A stretch of 36,644 nucleotides of DNA from Segatella copri (GTDB lineage: Bacteria; Bacteroidota; Bacteroidia; Bacteroidales; Bacteroidaceae). The number at the start of each line of letters is the position of its first letter. Within the stretch, counting starts at the first letter, position 1. The notes under the pieces were generated by a model that was not told the DNA's origin, did no database searches, and was given only the letters and a program-made list of their open reading frames with translations. The stretch is from contig NZ_JAHOEA010000037.1 of assembly GCF_019127135.1 (NCBI RefSeq), positions 1 through 36,644 on the forward strand, written 5' to 3'. Both the position numbers and the translations under genes were made by a program. This document shows, piece after piece, positions 22,721-31,210 of this stretch.

Positions 22721-24274
22721 ATTCCTTTTTCTCGCTGTCAGCGTGATGAGCGGTATGAGCATTTCCTCCATCGAGATGCCACCGTGCTGGAAGGTATCCT
22801 TGTAGTATTGCACATAATAGTTATAATTATTCGGATAGGCGAAGAAACTGTCGCCCGTGGCAAATACATACGAGGTACTCAGGTTAGGTGCTGGCAACTG
22901 GGCACGCTGAGGCTCCTTGATGGTGAACACTTCCTTGCTCTGGTATGCCAGATTCTTGCCCAACTTGTAGCGCAGGTTGGTGTTCGTATTGCGGTCGCCT
23001 ACAATCTTGATAGGTTTCGATGCCCTGATGCTGCCGTGGTCGGTGGTGAGCACTACCTGGTAATCGCTCTGCGAAAGGAGCTTGAAGAACTCAGAGAGAA
23101 CCGAATGGCGGAGCCAGCTCTGCGTGATGCTGCGGTAGGCACTCTCGTTGTTGGCAAGCTCGCGCACCATCTTAGATTCGGTACGCGCGTGAGAGAGCAT
23201 GTCGATGAAGTTAATCACCAGCACGTTCAAATCGTAGTTGCGGCACTCGTTGTAGTGCTCCAGGAAGCGGTCGGCACCCTGCGAATCGTTCACCTTGTGA
23301 TAACTGAAGGTATAGTGCTTTCTGAATCGTTCTATCTGGGTCTGTATCAGCGGCGCCTCGTTGAGGTTCTTGCCTTCCTCTTCGTCCTCATCTACCCAGA
23401 GGTCAGGGAACATTTCGGCTATCTTGTTCGGCATCAGACCGCTGAAGATGGCGTTGCGCGCATATTGCGTGGCGGTAGGAAGAATGCTCATGTAGAGCAG
23501 CTCATCGATGTCGAACAGGTCGCCGATGTCTTCAGCCAGCATACGCCACTGGTCATAGCGGAAGTTATCTATCACAATCAGGAACACCTTCTTGCCCTCA
23601 TCGAGCAGCGGGAATATCTTGCGCTTGAAGATGTCGGGACTCATCAGATGGCGGTCTCTGTTGTCGGGACTCATCCAGTCGAGATAGTTCTTGGCTATGT
23701 ATTTGGCGAAACCCTGGTTAGCCTCTTCCTTCTGCATGCCCAGCATCTCTGCCATCGGACTTGCCGTATCGCTCAGCTTCAGTTCCCAGCTAACCAGTCG
23801 CCTGTAAATCTCCATCCAGTCTTCCGGACTTCTGCATTCCATCATCTGCATGGCTATCTGTTGGTAGTCTTGCTGGTATCCGCTCTGCGTCACCTCCGCC
23901 ACGATGTCTTTGCGGTGGATGTTCTTCTTGAGCGACAGCAGAATCTGGTTCGGGTTTACGGGTTTGATCAGATAGTCGGCTATCTTTGAACCGATTGCCT
24001 GGTCCATGATGTTTTCTTCTTCGCTCTTGGTGCACATCACTACCGGTGTGGCAGGCTGGATGTCCTTGATGCGTAGCAGGGTTTCCAGTCCGCTGAGTCC
24101 CGGCATCATCTCATCGAGCAGGATGAGGTCGAAGGTCTGTTGGCGGCAAAGTTCAATGGCATCAGGTCCGTTGCTTACCGTCTGCACCTCGTATCCTTTC
24201 TTTTCCAGAAAGATGATGTGTGCCTTGAGAAGTTCTATCTCGTCGTCTATCCAAAGTAATAATCCGTTGCTCAT
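22718..24274 (-). CDS. porX: response regulator PorX with PglZ phosphatase domain
   Basis: 518 aa. Receiver domain 1-125: acidic pair Asp10-Asp11, phosphoacceptor Asp54 (LILLDEMMPG) and LIKPVNP with the conserved Lys. A helical linker reaches to about 200. The PglZ/alkaline-phosphatase-like domain follows, with FLIVIDNFRYDQW, MSILPTATQYARNAIFSG and LTTDHGSI supplying metal-site Asp, Thr and His residues. PorX with sensor PorY controls type IX secretion genes through SigP and hydrolyses oligonucleotides in Porphyromonas. Presence implies a T9SS in this organism. No porY or sigma-factor gene is in the window. Confidence 0.93.
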   Translation of the reverse strand: MSNGLLLWIDDEIELLKAHIIFLEKKGYEVQTVSNGPDAIELCRQQTFDLILLDEMMPGLSGLETLLRIKDIQPATPVVMCTKSEEENIMDQAIGSKIADYLIKPVNPNQILLSLKKNIHRKDIVAEVTQSGYQQDYQQIAMQMMECRSPEDWMEIYRRLVSWELKLSDTASPMAEMLGMQKEEANQGFAKYIAKNYLDWMSPDNRDRHLMSPDIFKRKIFPLLDEGKKVFLIVIDNFRYDQWRMLAEDIGDLFDIDELLYMSILPTATQYARNAIFSGLMPNKIAEMFPDLWVDEDEEEGKNLNEAPLIQTQIERFRKHYTFSYHKVNDSQGADRFLEHYNECRNYDLNVLVINFIDMLSHARTESKMVRELANNESAYRSITQSWLRHSVLSEFFKLLSQSDYQVVLTTDHGSIRASKPIKIVGDRNTNTNLRYKLGKNLAYQSKEVFTIKEPQRAQLPAPNLSTSYVFATGDSFFAYPNNYNYYVQYYKDTFQHGGISMEEMLIPLITLTARKRN

Positions 24275-24590
24275 ATTTTATATCCTTTTTCTTTTCGGGG
24301 TGCTAAAGTACAAAGAAAAATGGAATGGGGAACACGACTTTGCGTTAAAGAGAGTTAATGATAAAGATTCTTTGGTACTTTTTATGAAAACGTTTGTATT
24401 ACCTTGTGACAAAACCTAAAAACATAGGTTAATTAAAACTTATTTGTATAACTAAACGTAAGCATTATGATTAGACGCAATTACTTGAAAAGTTTGTCTA
24501 TTTAGCAATAATACGACCGGGAATCCGTTTTTTTATGGTAAGGTAATTCATAAAAACGAACAATAAAATAAAGAAGAAAAATAAGAAACA
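24275..24590. promoter_or_regulatory. divergent spacer between porX and lysO genes
   Basis: 316 bases without a gene. A weak porX -7 box (TACTTTAG on the minus strand, near 24304) lies next to its start. The lysO side is AT-rich with no clear box. I see no riboswitch-like structure or repeat, although lysine exporters elsewhere can be ligand controlled. Confidence 0.35.
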
Positions 24591-24902
24591 ATGCTCAAGA
24601 TAGTAATGATTATGCTATGCGGAATAGGTACCGGCTATCTGCTCCGCAACAAGAAAATGAGTTTTATCGGCCGTATCATCACGGCTCTGATATGGGTACT
24701 CCTGTTTCTGCTCGGTATCGAGGTAGGTTCTAACCCTCGTATCATCAGCGGTCTTCAGACCCTGGGACTTGAGGCGATAGCCCTGACCTTTGGAGGCAGT
24801 CTGGGTAGTGCACTCTTTGCTTGGGCTTTGTGGAAGTATGTTACAGCAAAGCAGGCTAAATCGTCGGCTCACGCTGAAACCGGGAAAGGAGGCAAGGCAT
24901 GA
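24591..24902 (+). CDS. LysO-type exporter, N-terminal subunit
   Basis: 103 aa with three hydrophobic segments (about 2-18, 27-46, 60-86) and a charged Lys/Ala/Gly-rich tail. The motif LGIEVGSNPRIISGLQTLGLEAI matches the first part of the LysO (YbjE, DUF340) lysine exporter. Its stop overlaps the start of the next gene as ATGA, so the halves are translationally coupled. In E. coli LysO is one protein of about 300 aa; here the family is split into two frames, which is the common Bacteroidetes form. The export substrate is probably lysine or a toxic analogue. Confidence 0.82.
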   Translation: MLKIVMIMLCGIGTGYLLRNKKMSFIGRIITALIWVLLFLLGIEVGSNPRIISGLQTLGLEAIALTFGGSLGSALFAWALWKYVTAKQAKSSAHAETGKGGKA

Positions 24903-25501
24903 AAGGCAGTTTGATTATCGTAAGCTTCTTTGTTCTGGGTATCATCGTAGGCTTGTGTGATGTGATTCCGGCAGGTCTTCTGGACAGCGACGTGAGCTAT
25001 TGTGCACTCTGCTGCCTGATGTTCTGCGTAGGTATCAGTATTGGTTGCGATACTTCTGTGCTGAAGAGTTTCAAGAAGGTGAATCCCCGTCTGATGATGC
25101 TCCCTGTGATGACCATTCTGGGTACGTTGGCAGGTTGTGCCGCCGTATCTCTCATCTTGAGCCATCGCCAGCTTACCGATTGTCTGGCAATCGGTTCAGG
25201 ATTCGGATATTACTCACTTTCGAGTATCTTCATCACCGAATACCGGGGCGCCGAACTGGGAACCATCGCCCTTCTTGCCAACATCTGTCGCGAGATTCTC
25301 ACCCTGCTGTGTGCTCCGCTGCTGGCAAAATACTTCGGCAAACTGGCACCTATCAGTGTAGGTGGAGCCACGACCATGGATACAACGTTGCCAATTATCA
25401 CCCGATATTCGGGCGAGAGTTTCATCATCGTTTCCATCTTCCATGGCTTCTGTGTCGACTTTTCTGTACCCTTCCTGGTTACCTTCTTCTGTTCTTTGTA
25501 G
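24899..25501 (+). CDS. LysO-type lysine exporter, C-terminal subunit
   Basis: 200 aa, about six transmembrane helices. FCVGISIGCDT, GSGFGYYSLSSIFITEYRGAELGTIALLANICREILTLLCAPLLAKYFG and PISVGGATTMDTTLPIITRYSGE are the conserved LysO/DUF340 core blocks, with the acidic residues thought to serve transport. It begins inside the last codons of the upstream subunit gene (ATGA overlap). A strong terminator ends the unit. Both frames look intact, so the split is a stable arrangement and not a recent frameshift. Confidence 0.88.
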   Translation: MKGSLIIVSFFVLGIIVGLCDVIPAGLLDSDVSYCALCCLMFCVGISIGCDTSVLKSFKKVNPRLMMLPVMTILGTLAGCAAVSLILSHRQLTDCLAIGSGFGYYSLSSIFITEYRGAELGTIALLANICREILTLLCAPLLAKYFGKLAPISVGGATTMDTTLPIITRYSGESFIIVSIFHGFCVDFSVPFLVTFFCSL

Positions 25502-25536
25502 AAATAACTAAAAGTAGTTCTTAAGACCTAAATAAA

Positions 25537-25570
25537 AAAGCCCCCGATGCGTTATGCACCGAGGGCTTTG
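25537..25570 (+). terminator. terminator of the lysO genes
   Basis: AAAGCCCCCGATGC (25537-25550) pairs with GCACCGAGGGCTTT (25556-25569) around GTTAT with minor mismatches. A-rich before and pyrimidine-rich after. Confidence 0.85.
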
Positions 25571-25618
25571 CTATGTCGAATCAAAATTTAAAAAACATCT
25601 TTTTTTTACCTTTTTATC

Positions 25619-25810
25619 TTTAAAGAGCAGCCTTGCTGGCTTAACATCCCGCTAGGCTTTTTTACCTTTTTACCTTTTTACCTTTAAAGAGCAGCCTTGC
25701 TGGCTTAACATCCCGCTAGGCTTTTTTACCTTTTTACCTTTTTACCTTTAAAGAGCAGCCTTGCTGGCTTAACATCCCGCTAGGCTTTTTTACCTTTTTA
25801 CCTTTTTACT
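25619..25810. repeat. three 64-bp tandem repeats with terminator-like hairpins
   Basis: Units begin at 25619, 25683 and 25747, an exact 64-base period. Each contains TTTAAAGAG, AGCCTTGCTGGC, then CCCGCTAGGCT and several TTTTTACC blocks. AGCCTTGCTGG and CCCGCTAGGCT form an imperfect hairpin. A fourth partial copy (TTTAAAGAG at 25818) is the end of the smalltalk gene, so the array seems to have grown by duplication of that gene's terminator. Confidence 0.88.
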
Positions 25811-25818
25811 TTTTACCT

Positions 25819-25914
25819 TTAAAGAGTACAGCTGGTAACTCCGAGCGTAGTAGCGATAGCTGTAAGGAAGGATATTGCAATCTGCAAAATTGTTTTCCAA
25901 GTATTTACTTTCAT
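25819..25914 (-). CDS. smalltalk protein
   Basis: 31 aa, ATG at 25914 to TAA at 25819. It begins MKVNTWKTILQIAISFLTAI and ends with a short ATTLGVTSC-type segment, the pattern of Bacteroidetes 'smalltalk' peptides: a basic N-terminus with Trp, one membrane helix and a lipobox-like end. Too short for usual gene calling. These peptides are usually encoded near an HU-like gene and an N-acetylmuramoyl-L-alanine amidase. Here the HU-like gene is 93 bases upstream on the same strand and the amidase is missing, its place taken by the 64-bp repeats. Function unknown. Confidence 0.85.
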   Translation of the reverse strand: MKVNTWKTILQIAISFLTAIATTLGVTSCTL

Positions 25915-25950
25915 ATTTTTAAATGTTAAGTGTTAAATGTTAATTTTTGT

Positions 25951-25964
25951 GGGTTGCGCAACCC
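25951..25964. terminator. palindrome behind the HU-like gene
   Basis: GGGTTGCGCAACCC is a perfect 14-bp palindrome. A second GGGTTGCG block (minus strand) lies between it and the HU-like stop, so alternative hairpins are possible. It probably separates the HU-like and smalltalk transcripts. Confidence 0.5.
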
Positions 25965-26006
25965 CGCTAGGCGCTAAGGAGAAACGCAACCCGCCTCAAG
26001 CAAGCT

Positions 26007-26582
26007 TTAGCCCATGTTTCCGGCGTCACCCTCGGTTCCGCCGCCTTCCTGAGAGCCACCGCCCTCCTGGGTTCCGCCACCGGTAGTACCCGAGCCGCCC
26101 TGGTTAGTGTCAGAGCCGCCCTGATTAGTACCACCACCGGTGGTACCACCGCCCTCTTCGTCGGTGCCGGTATAACCACCATACTCCTGAACCTTGCACT
26201 TCTTGCGAAGCTCAGCATTGCTCCAGCTTTTCGTATTACGTACAATAAGATGTACGCCATCCACGCTGGCAGCCGTCACCTTCTCCTTGGTATCCTCCGC
26301 CTTGGAGCTCATGCCGATGGAGAACAAACCGAGGTCAGAGAGACGCACGCTCTTGCCGTCGAGAATCAGCTCCTGCAGATGGTCGAGCGCATCCATCAGC
26401 ACACCGTGGATAGTACCACGAGAGTAAGGTGAGCCGTGATCAGAGATATGAGTCACGAATCCCTCGAAGTCCACTTCGCGGTCAGTTACTGCAGTCGCAT
26501 ACCACTTCTTCTTACCTGCGTTTTCACCAGTCTGAGGTGTGCGCTGTACTTTACGATATTTCAATGTTCCTTTTACTTCCAT
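26007..26582 (-). CDS. HU-like DNA-binding protein with Gly-rich tail
   Basis: 191 aa. Residues about 1-130 fit the Bacteroidetes long HU/IHF-like family: KKWYATAVTDREVDFEGFVTHIS, a helix pair, and SVRLSDLGLFSIGMSSKA, the counterpart of the HU GfGtF signature. Residues about 137-191 are a low-complexity tail of Gly, Thr, Gln and Glu with imperfect GGT/EGGG/NQGGS repeats, likely disordered. It should bind DNA and shape the nucleoid; some relatives are phage- or island-linked. It is first in a unit with the smalltalk gene. A perfect -7 box lies about 90 bases upstream. Confidence 0.82.
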   Translation of the reverse strand: MEVKGTLKYRKVQRTPQTGENAGKKKWYATAVTDREVDFEGFVTHISDHGSPYSRGTIHGVLMDALDHLQELILDGKSVRLSDLGLFSIGMSSKAEDTKEKVTAASVDGVHLIVRNTKSWSNAELRKKCKVQEYGGYTGTDEEGGGTTGGGTNQGGSDTNQGGSGTTGGGTQEGGGSQEGGGTEGDAGNMG

Positions 26583-26671
26583 GATCTTAAATTTTTAAAG
26601 GGTTAATAAAATGTTGATTGTTAACTTTGTGGGGTGCGCTTTGTCGAGTGCAGCCTTCTTGAATCACGATG

Positions 26672-26679
26672 CAAAGATA
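26672..26679 (-). promoter_or_regulatory. HU-like gene -7 box
   Basis: TATCTTTG on the minus strand, 89 bases before the start codon. The leader ends with an AT-rich stretch. Confidence 0.6.
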
Positions 26680-27040
26680 CTGCAATTTCCCGATACCACC
26701 AAATTTCAGCGTGTGATAAGGCGCGATTTTCAGCACGCTTTCAATCTGAAACCTGTTAACGAATCTAACTCGCTCTAAATTGGACTTTGATTGAAAATCA
26801 AGAAGTTGGGCGTTTGCCTATATTATATAGGTAACAATATGGAAACGAGCGGACTTCTGCTCGTTTCTGTATTTTGCAATATGCAAAGAACGCCTTAATT
26901 CGGGGACAAAGATACGATATTTTTCTAAATATCCAATGATTTACAAGAGGAATTTTATGGAAATTAGAACTTTTGCGTAAAATCTGATGCTTAGCAACAC
27001 AATATGCATCCAAAAACAAACAGCTGTATTCGGACATAGC
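26680..27040 (-). other. spacer between RiPP operon and HU-like gene: hairpin and promoter box
   Basis: GAAACGAGC (26842-26850) pairs perfectly with GCTCGTTTC (26859-26867), a likely end of the RiPP operon. TATCTTTG on the minus strand at 26907-26914 is a good -7 box with no gene of its own; it could start a short RNA ending at that hairpin. A 79-codon frame here has no protein-like features. The stretch 26680-26830 shows nothing clear. Confidence 0.5.
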
Positions 27041-27517
27041 TTATCCGAAAACCTGCTGCCATAACGTTTTATTGCTGACAATGATTCTGACATCAGCTTT
27101 CATATACTTTTGCAGTATAGGAGTATTTTGTCCCTGTGTGCTCACTGTGGCTATAGCCATAAAATAGTTACCATCTTCCCTATGTATGAGCTTGGCATTA
27201 TGGCTTATGATGTTGCAGTTATAAGAAGCATCGTCGTTGCCCTCGAAAGATACATGAGCCGTCCTTGGCTCATCGAAAAGATACAAATACTTGTATGGTA
27301 CAAACACCTGCATCGTTCTTTGATTGACGACCTCACCATTAGCCTCTATGGATATAGGATAAGGTATCTTGTAGAAAGCAACTGCGAGGGCGAGGACTAT
27401 TATCGTAATGACAACCGTTCCCAAGCTGACGAGGCGAGGAGGAACTTTGCCTATCACGTTCCTCACCTTCTCGCTTCTCAACTCGATGTTATCTGATTCT
27501 TTTTCTTTCTGTTCCAT
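27041..27517 (-). CDS. short HlyD-like membrane protein of the export system
   Basis: 158 aa. A charged cytoplasmic N-terminus (1-27) and one membrane helix (about 31-49) are followed by KIPYPISIEANGEVVNQRTMQVFVPYKYLY, which looks like the first strands of a HlyD/membrane-fusion protein. A beta-rich end follows. Typical HlyD partners of C39 exporters have about 400 residues with a coiled-coil hairpin and lipoyl domains; those parts are absent here, yet the frame is clean to its stop. It lies 13 bases behind the exporter gene as last gene of the operon. Probably a minimal periplasmic adaptor. An immunity role is possible. Confidence 0.65.
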   Translation of the reverse strand: MEQKEKESDNIELRSEKVRNVIGKVPPRLVSLGTVVITIIVLALAVAFYKIPYPISIEANGEVVNQRTMQVFVPYKYLYLFDEPRTAHVSFEGNDDASYNCNIISHNAKLIHREDGNYFMAIATVSTQGQNTPILQKYMKADVRIIVSNKTLWQQVFG

Positions 27518-27530
27518 ATCAAAAGTATTT

Positions 27531-29732
27531 TTAGTTTCCCAATTCCAACTGATTCTTCACAAGATTATAGTATGCCCCTCGCTTGGCGGTCAAAGACTCA
27601 TGGTTGCCTTCCTCAACCACTTTTCCATGGTCGATGACCACGATTTGGTCGGCATTCTTCACCGTGCTTAGGCGATGAGCCACAATCACAACAGTCTTGC
27701 CCTTATAGAACATATCCAAGTTCTCCACGATACTTCTCTCATTGTTGGCATCGAGCGAGTTGGTCGCCTCGTCAAGGAAGATATAGTCTGGATTCTTATA
27801 CACCGCCCTTGCAATCAGGATACGCTGTTTCTGTCCTTGGCTCAAACCTACGCCATCACGTCCAATCTTGGTATTGAATTTCAGAGGCAAAGCCATTATG
27901 TAATCCTTGATGCAAGCTATCTCGGCAGCTTTCAACAACCTTTCCTTATCTATATCGCCATCATCAACAGCAATGTTTCTTGCGATACTCTCCGAGAAGA
28001 TAACACCATCCTGCATGACAACACCACATTGTCTGCGCCACCACTTTTTGTTGAGTTTGTTGATGTCAGTATTTCCAATGTTGATTGTTCCCTCCAAGAC
28101 AGGATAATAACCAAGCATCAAACGGATGAGGGTGGTCTTTCCACTGCCAGATGCACCAACAATGGCTGTCACCTTACCTTGCGGAATGTGAATGTTCACA
28201 TCGTCTATGGTCTTGCGCAAAGCATGTGGGTCGTACTTGAACATGATGTTCTTGATGTCAATGCCCTCATTCTTATCTTCAATAGAAGTTAGCAAGCCTT
28301 CCTTTCCATTCTCATCATCCATCTGGTGAATCTCGTTGATTCGCTCCAAGCTAATCTTCACATCTTGCAGAGAATAGAAGAAGTTCATCAGTTGCTCCAC
28401 AGGCGAGTTGAGCTGTCCGATGATGTATTGCACGGCAAGCATCATACCGAGTGTCATTTGCCCATGAATCACGGCAGTTGCAGCGACTACCGTGATGATG
28501 ATGTTCTTCACCTCGTTGATGAAAATACTTCCTGCTTCCTGTGTCTGTTGGAGTTTGAGCGACTTCATCTGCACGCCGAATAGCTCAGCTTGCGTGTCCT
28601 CCCATTCCCACCGTCTACGCTGCTCACAATCCTGCAACTTGCTCTCCTGTATGGTTGTTATAAACTCATAAGTTTTGTTGTTGTTGATGGCTTGTTGCTC
28701 AAACAATTCGTAATCAAGCAACTTCCTTCGCTTCAAGAATAAGGTCATCCATACACCATAGAGGATGCTTCCCAACAAGAAGATAGCAAACACCAACTTA
28801 TTGTAGAAGAACAACACCACCGAGAACACCACGAAAGTAAGCATGGCAAAGGTGATGTTGAGCGTCTGCTGTGTAAGGAAGTTGTTCACACGACTATGGT
28901 CATTCATTCTCTGCATCAAATCCCCCATGAGTTTCGTATCAAAGAAAGACATCGGCAACTTCAAGAGCTTGATAAAAAAGTCGCTTACTAAAGAGATGTT
29001 GATACGTAAGGAAATGTGGAGTAACAACCACCTACGGATAAAGTCGATTGCCGTTCTACTGATGGTTAGCATCAATTGTCCCAACAGGATAAGCCAAACA
29101 AAGCCGATGTCTTGATTTTTAATACCAACGTCCACGATTGATTGTGTAAGGAATGGAAGGACAAGCTGCGAAAGACTTCCGACTATCAAGCCCAAGATGA
29201 CTTGTCCGAAATACTTGCGGTATTTCTTCACATACCCAAAAAGAAAGTGAAAAGATCTCTTCCCGCTGATTTTCTTTTTGTCTTCCATCTGATGGGTAAA
29301 AAAAGTGGGAGTAGTTTCCAAAAACATAGCTATGCCTTTGTCCAGTCCATTAGAGTTTGTACTAATCCAATGTTTTTTGAACTCTTCAAGACTATAAGTC
29401 ACCAATCCTTTTCCTGGGTCGGCAATGTAGAACTTCTTCTCATTTTTTACTCTATATAAGACTACAAAATGATTTTGATTCCAATGAAGGATACTTGGTA
29501 GAGAAACCTCTGTTAAAGTTTTAACTGTACACTTAACATTTACTACATGAAAGCCCAAACTTGTAGCAGTTTCGCTGATTCCAAGCATAGAAACTCCTTC
29601 CGTTGTAGCAAAACATATTTTTGACAAGGAATCAAGGGAATATTCTTTGCCATAATAGTTACATATCATTTGTAAACATGCTATGCCACATTGCATACAA
29701 TCATGTTGTCGTTCTACCTTAAAATTATTCAT
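27531..29732 (-). CDS. C39 peptidase-containing ABC transporter (PCAT)
   Basis: 733 aa from the ATG at 29732; an in-frame TTG one codon earlier is less likely. C39 protease 1-125: oxyanion Gln9, catalytic Cys15 (MQCGIACL), His88 (QNHFVVLY) and Asp105 (IADPG), a complete triad. A six-helix membrane domain spans about 160-440. The nucleotide-binding domain has Walker A VGASGSGKTT, signature GLSQGQKQR, Walker B DYIFLDEATNSLD and switch His VIVAHRLS. PCATs cut double-glycine leaders and export the peptide with ATP. Here the substrate is surely the 34084-34248 precursor of the same operon. The catalytic parts of both domains are intact. Confidence 0.95.
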   Translation of the reverse strand: MNNFKVERQHDCMQCGIACLQMICNYYGKEYSLDSLSKICFATTEGVSMLGISETATSLGFHVVNVKCTVKTLTEVSLPSILHWNQNHFVVLYRVKNEKKFYIADPGKGLVTYSLEEFKKHWISTNSNGLDKGIAMFLETTPTFFTHQMEDKKKISGKRSFHFLFGYVKKYRKYFGQVILGLIVGSLSQLVLPFLTQSIVDVGIKNQDIGFVWLILLGQLMLTISRTAIDFIRRWLLLHISLRINISLVSDFFIKLLKLPMSFFDTKLMGDLMQRMNDHSRVNNFLTQQTLNITFAMLTFVVFSVVLFFYNKLVFAIFLLGSILYGVWMTLFLKRRKLLDYELFEQQAINNNKTYEFITTIQESKLQDCEQRRRWEWEDTQAELFGVQMKSLKLQQTQEAGSIFINEVKNIIITVVAATAVIHGQMTLGMMLAVQYIIGQLNSPVEQLMNFFYSLQDVKISLERINEIHQMDDENGKEGLLTSIEDKNEGIDIKNIMFKYDPHALRKTIDDVNIHIPQGKVTAIVGASGSGKTTLIRLMLGYYPVLEGTINIGNTDINKLNKKWWRRQCGVVMQDGVIFSESIARNIAVDDGDIDKERLLKAAEIACIKDYIMALPLKFNTKIGRDGVGLSQGQKQRILIARAVYKNPDYIFLDEATNSLDANNERSIVENLDMFYKGKTVVIVAHRLSTVKNADQIVVIDHGKVVEEGNHESLTAKRGAYYNLVKNQLELGN

Positions 29733-29755
29733 CAAATTTTATATTCTTACTATGT

Positions 29756-31210
29756 CTATGAAAAAACTAAAATATTACTGTAAACAAGTGAGCGAAATAC
29801 CTTATCTACATCTTTCTCATATAGTTTTTTGCTTATGCCTTCACCTTGTTGCTTTACCTCTAAGCAGTTTTTAATTTCTTTAAAGGTTGCATTTTTTACA
29901 TTTTGCAAATACCATATAATTTGCATTTTGACACCTGCTAATAAGAGCTTTTGGGGCTGTCCCAATGTTGCATCTGGTGTTATGACAACAGCGAGGTCTT
30001 TTATATTCGTCACTTTTCTTAAAATATTATCATCTAGATGGAGTACATTACGAATTATATCTTCATGTGAAATACTTATGATTTTACACTTTGGATTAAT
30101 CATTACCTTTTTCTCCAAAAGAGAAATATTGCTCCATAATAAGTCTCTGCATTTACTTTGTTCCTGAAATATTTCAAGTATATCCTTTGATAATTTTATA
30201 TTAATCTCATCATAAGCGGTTGATATTTCATGTACTTTAGACTCATTGTTATTTTCCTTTGCTAATTGTTGCATAGACTTACTCTTCTCTAAGAAAATTC
30301 CAAGCTCTGGAAAATTTATCAATGGTGAGATATTGTGTTCATAACAGTATTTTGTAATATGATTACTTACTGTCGGATTTATGTAATGCAAGTATTGCGA
30401 AACAAACACATATGATTTGAACTGTCGTTTAATTCCTGCAAGCATATGCATGTAACCTGTCTTTGGAGAACATGAAAAATCCATAGGAAGCCAATCGAAT
30501 TTTGTACTAAGTTTGTCGCCAACAGTGCAGAGACCTATTTCTTTCCTATGTTTTTGGGAAAGAATGTACAAGAACAACTGCTCATAGATAGAATTGACAA
30601 ATCCGTCATTGATTTTTCGCAATGTATCAACATTGGCATGTATAAATTTCTTTATAAGCTCAACATACTCTTGGATGAAAGAAATGTCTTGTCCTCCTAA
30701 AACTCCTGCGTTTATAACTCTAAGAATAGAACTAGACTCTGCAATGTCTTTTATCCATAAAGGAAATTCACAACCATAGCTCAACATTTTTTCAAATGTT
30801 CTTTTGTTATAATATTGGTCGTCGTACTCTATATTTTGTCCTATGACATCAGACTTCTCTATTTGTGTTGAGAGTCTATCGAACATAAACCAATCGCAAT
30901 CAACATGCAAAAAGGGAGTTTTTTGTTGAGAATATGTATATATCTTAGGCAAAGCCCAAAGGTTACAACCTTTGTACTCTTGCATAAAATCTGGAATCAC
31001 AACAATCTCATCATAAGGAATTTTCAATTCGCTTACAATCTCTTTTACACTACCGTTGCAATATAAGGTGACGCTTCCGTAATGTTTTTTGAGAAGAAGG
31101 CAGCTGACAGCCATGCTTTTCCAATTCATGTCAGCAGTAAGAAAACCTGCAGTATCATAAATCGGATTTTTGTTATCAGCATAACTATAATATGTCTGGA
31201 CTATTTTCAT
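29756..31210 (-). CDS. DUF6734/glycosyltransferase-like RiPP-operon protein, copy 2
   Basis: 484 aa. The first ~300 residues match its upstream neighbour: a GT-A-like start, LWALPKIYTYSQQKTPFLHVDCDWFMF with a D-x-D motif where sugar-nucleotide transferases bind metal, VINAGVLGGQDISFIQEY and a YEQLFLYILS block. The family resembles DUF6734 proteins of Bacteroidetes; I recall this and cannot verify it. The C-terminal ~60 residues (KNATFKEIKNCLEV...KDVDKVFRSLVYSNIL) look like a PqqD-type winged helix that could bind the leader peptide. Its start overlaps the upstream stop as ATGA. It probably decorates the precursor, perhaps with sugar. Base composition is AT-rich, about one third GC in sampled lines. 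Confidence 0.68.
   Translation of the reverse strand: MKIVQTYYSYADNKNPIYDTAGFLTADMNWKSMAVSCLLLKKHYGSVTLYCNGSVKEIVSELKIPYDEIVVIPDFMQEYKGCNLWALPKIYTYSQQKTPFLHVDCDWFMFDRLSTQIEKSDVIGQNIEYDDQYYNKRTFEKMLSYGCEFPLWIKDIAESSSILRVINAGVLGGQDISFIQEYVELIKKFIHANVDTLRKINDGFVNSIYEQLFLYILSQKHRKEIGLCTVGDKLSTKFDWLPMDFSCSPKTGYMHMLAGIKRQFKSYVFVSQYLHYINPTVSNHITKYCYEHNISPLINFPELGIFLEKSKSMQQLAKENNNESKVHEISTAYDEINIKLSKDILEIFQEQSKCRDLLWSNISLLEKKVMINPKCKIISISHEDIIRNVLHLDDNILRKVTNIKDLAVVITPDATLGQPQKLLLAGVKMQIIWYLQNVKNATFKEIKNCLEVKQQGEGISKKLYEKDVDKVFRSLVYSNILVFS

Noticed and set aside
22784..23989. 401-codon plus-strand frame
   Set aside because: Fully antisense to porX, whose receiver and PglZ motifs are intact; the long shadow frame reflects codon bias. 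The same holds for 17931-18914 and 15473-16222 opposite dnaE and pyrH.
24591..25501. LysO as a frameshifted pseudogene
   Set aside because: The two frames meet by an ATGA overlap, each has a clean start and end, and the split form is usual in Bacteroidetes.
25619..25914. CRISPR-like array
   Set aside because: The 64-bp units are contiguous and identical, with no variable spacers; they are tandem duplications of a terminator region.
26798..27037. 79-codon minus-strand frame directly after the HlyD-like gene
   Set aside because: It runs through a perfect hairpin and a promoter box, has mixed Cys/His/Arg composition without any domain, and looks like chance read-through of noncoding DNA.
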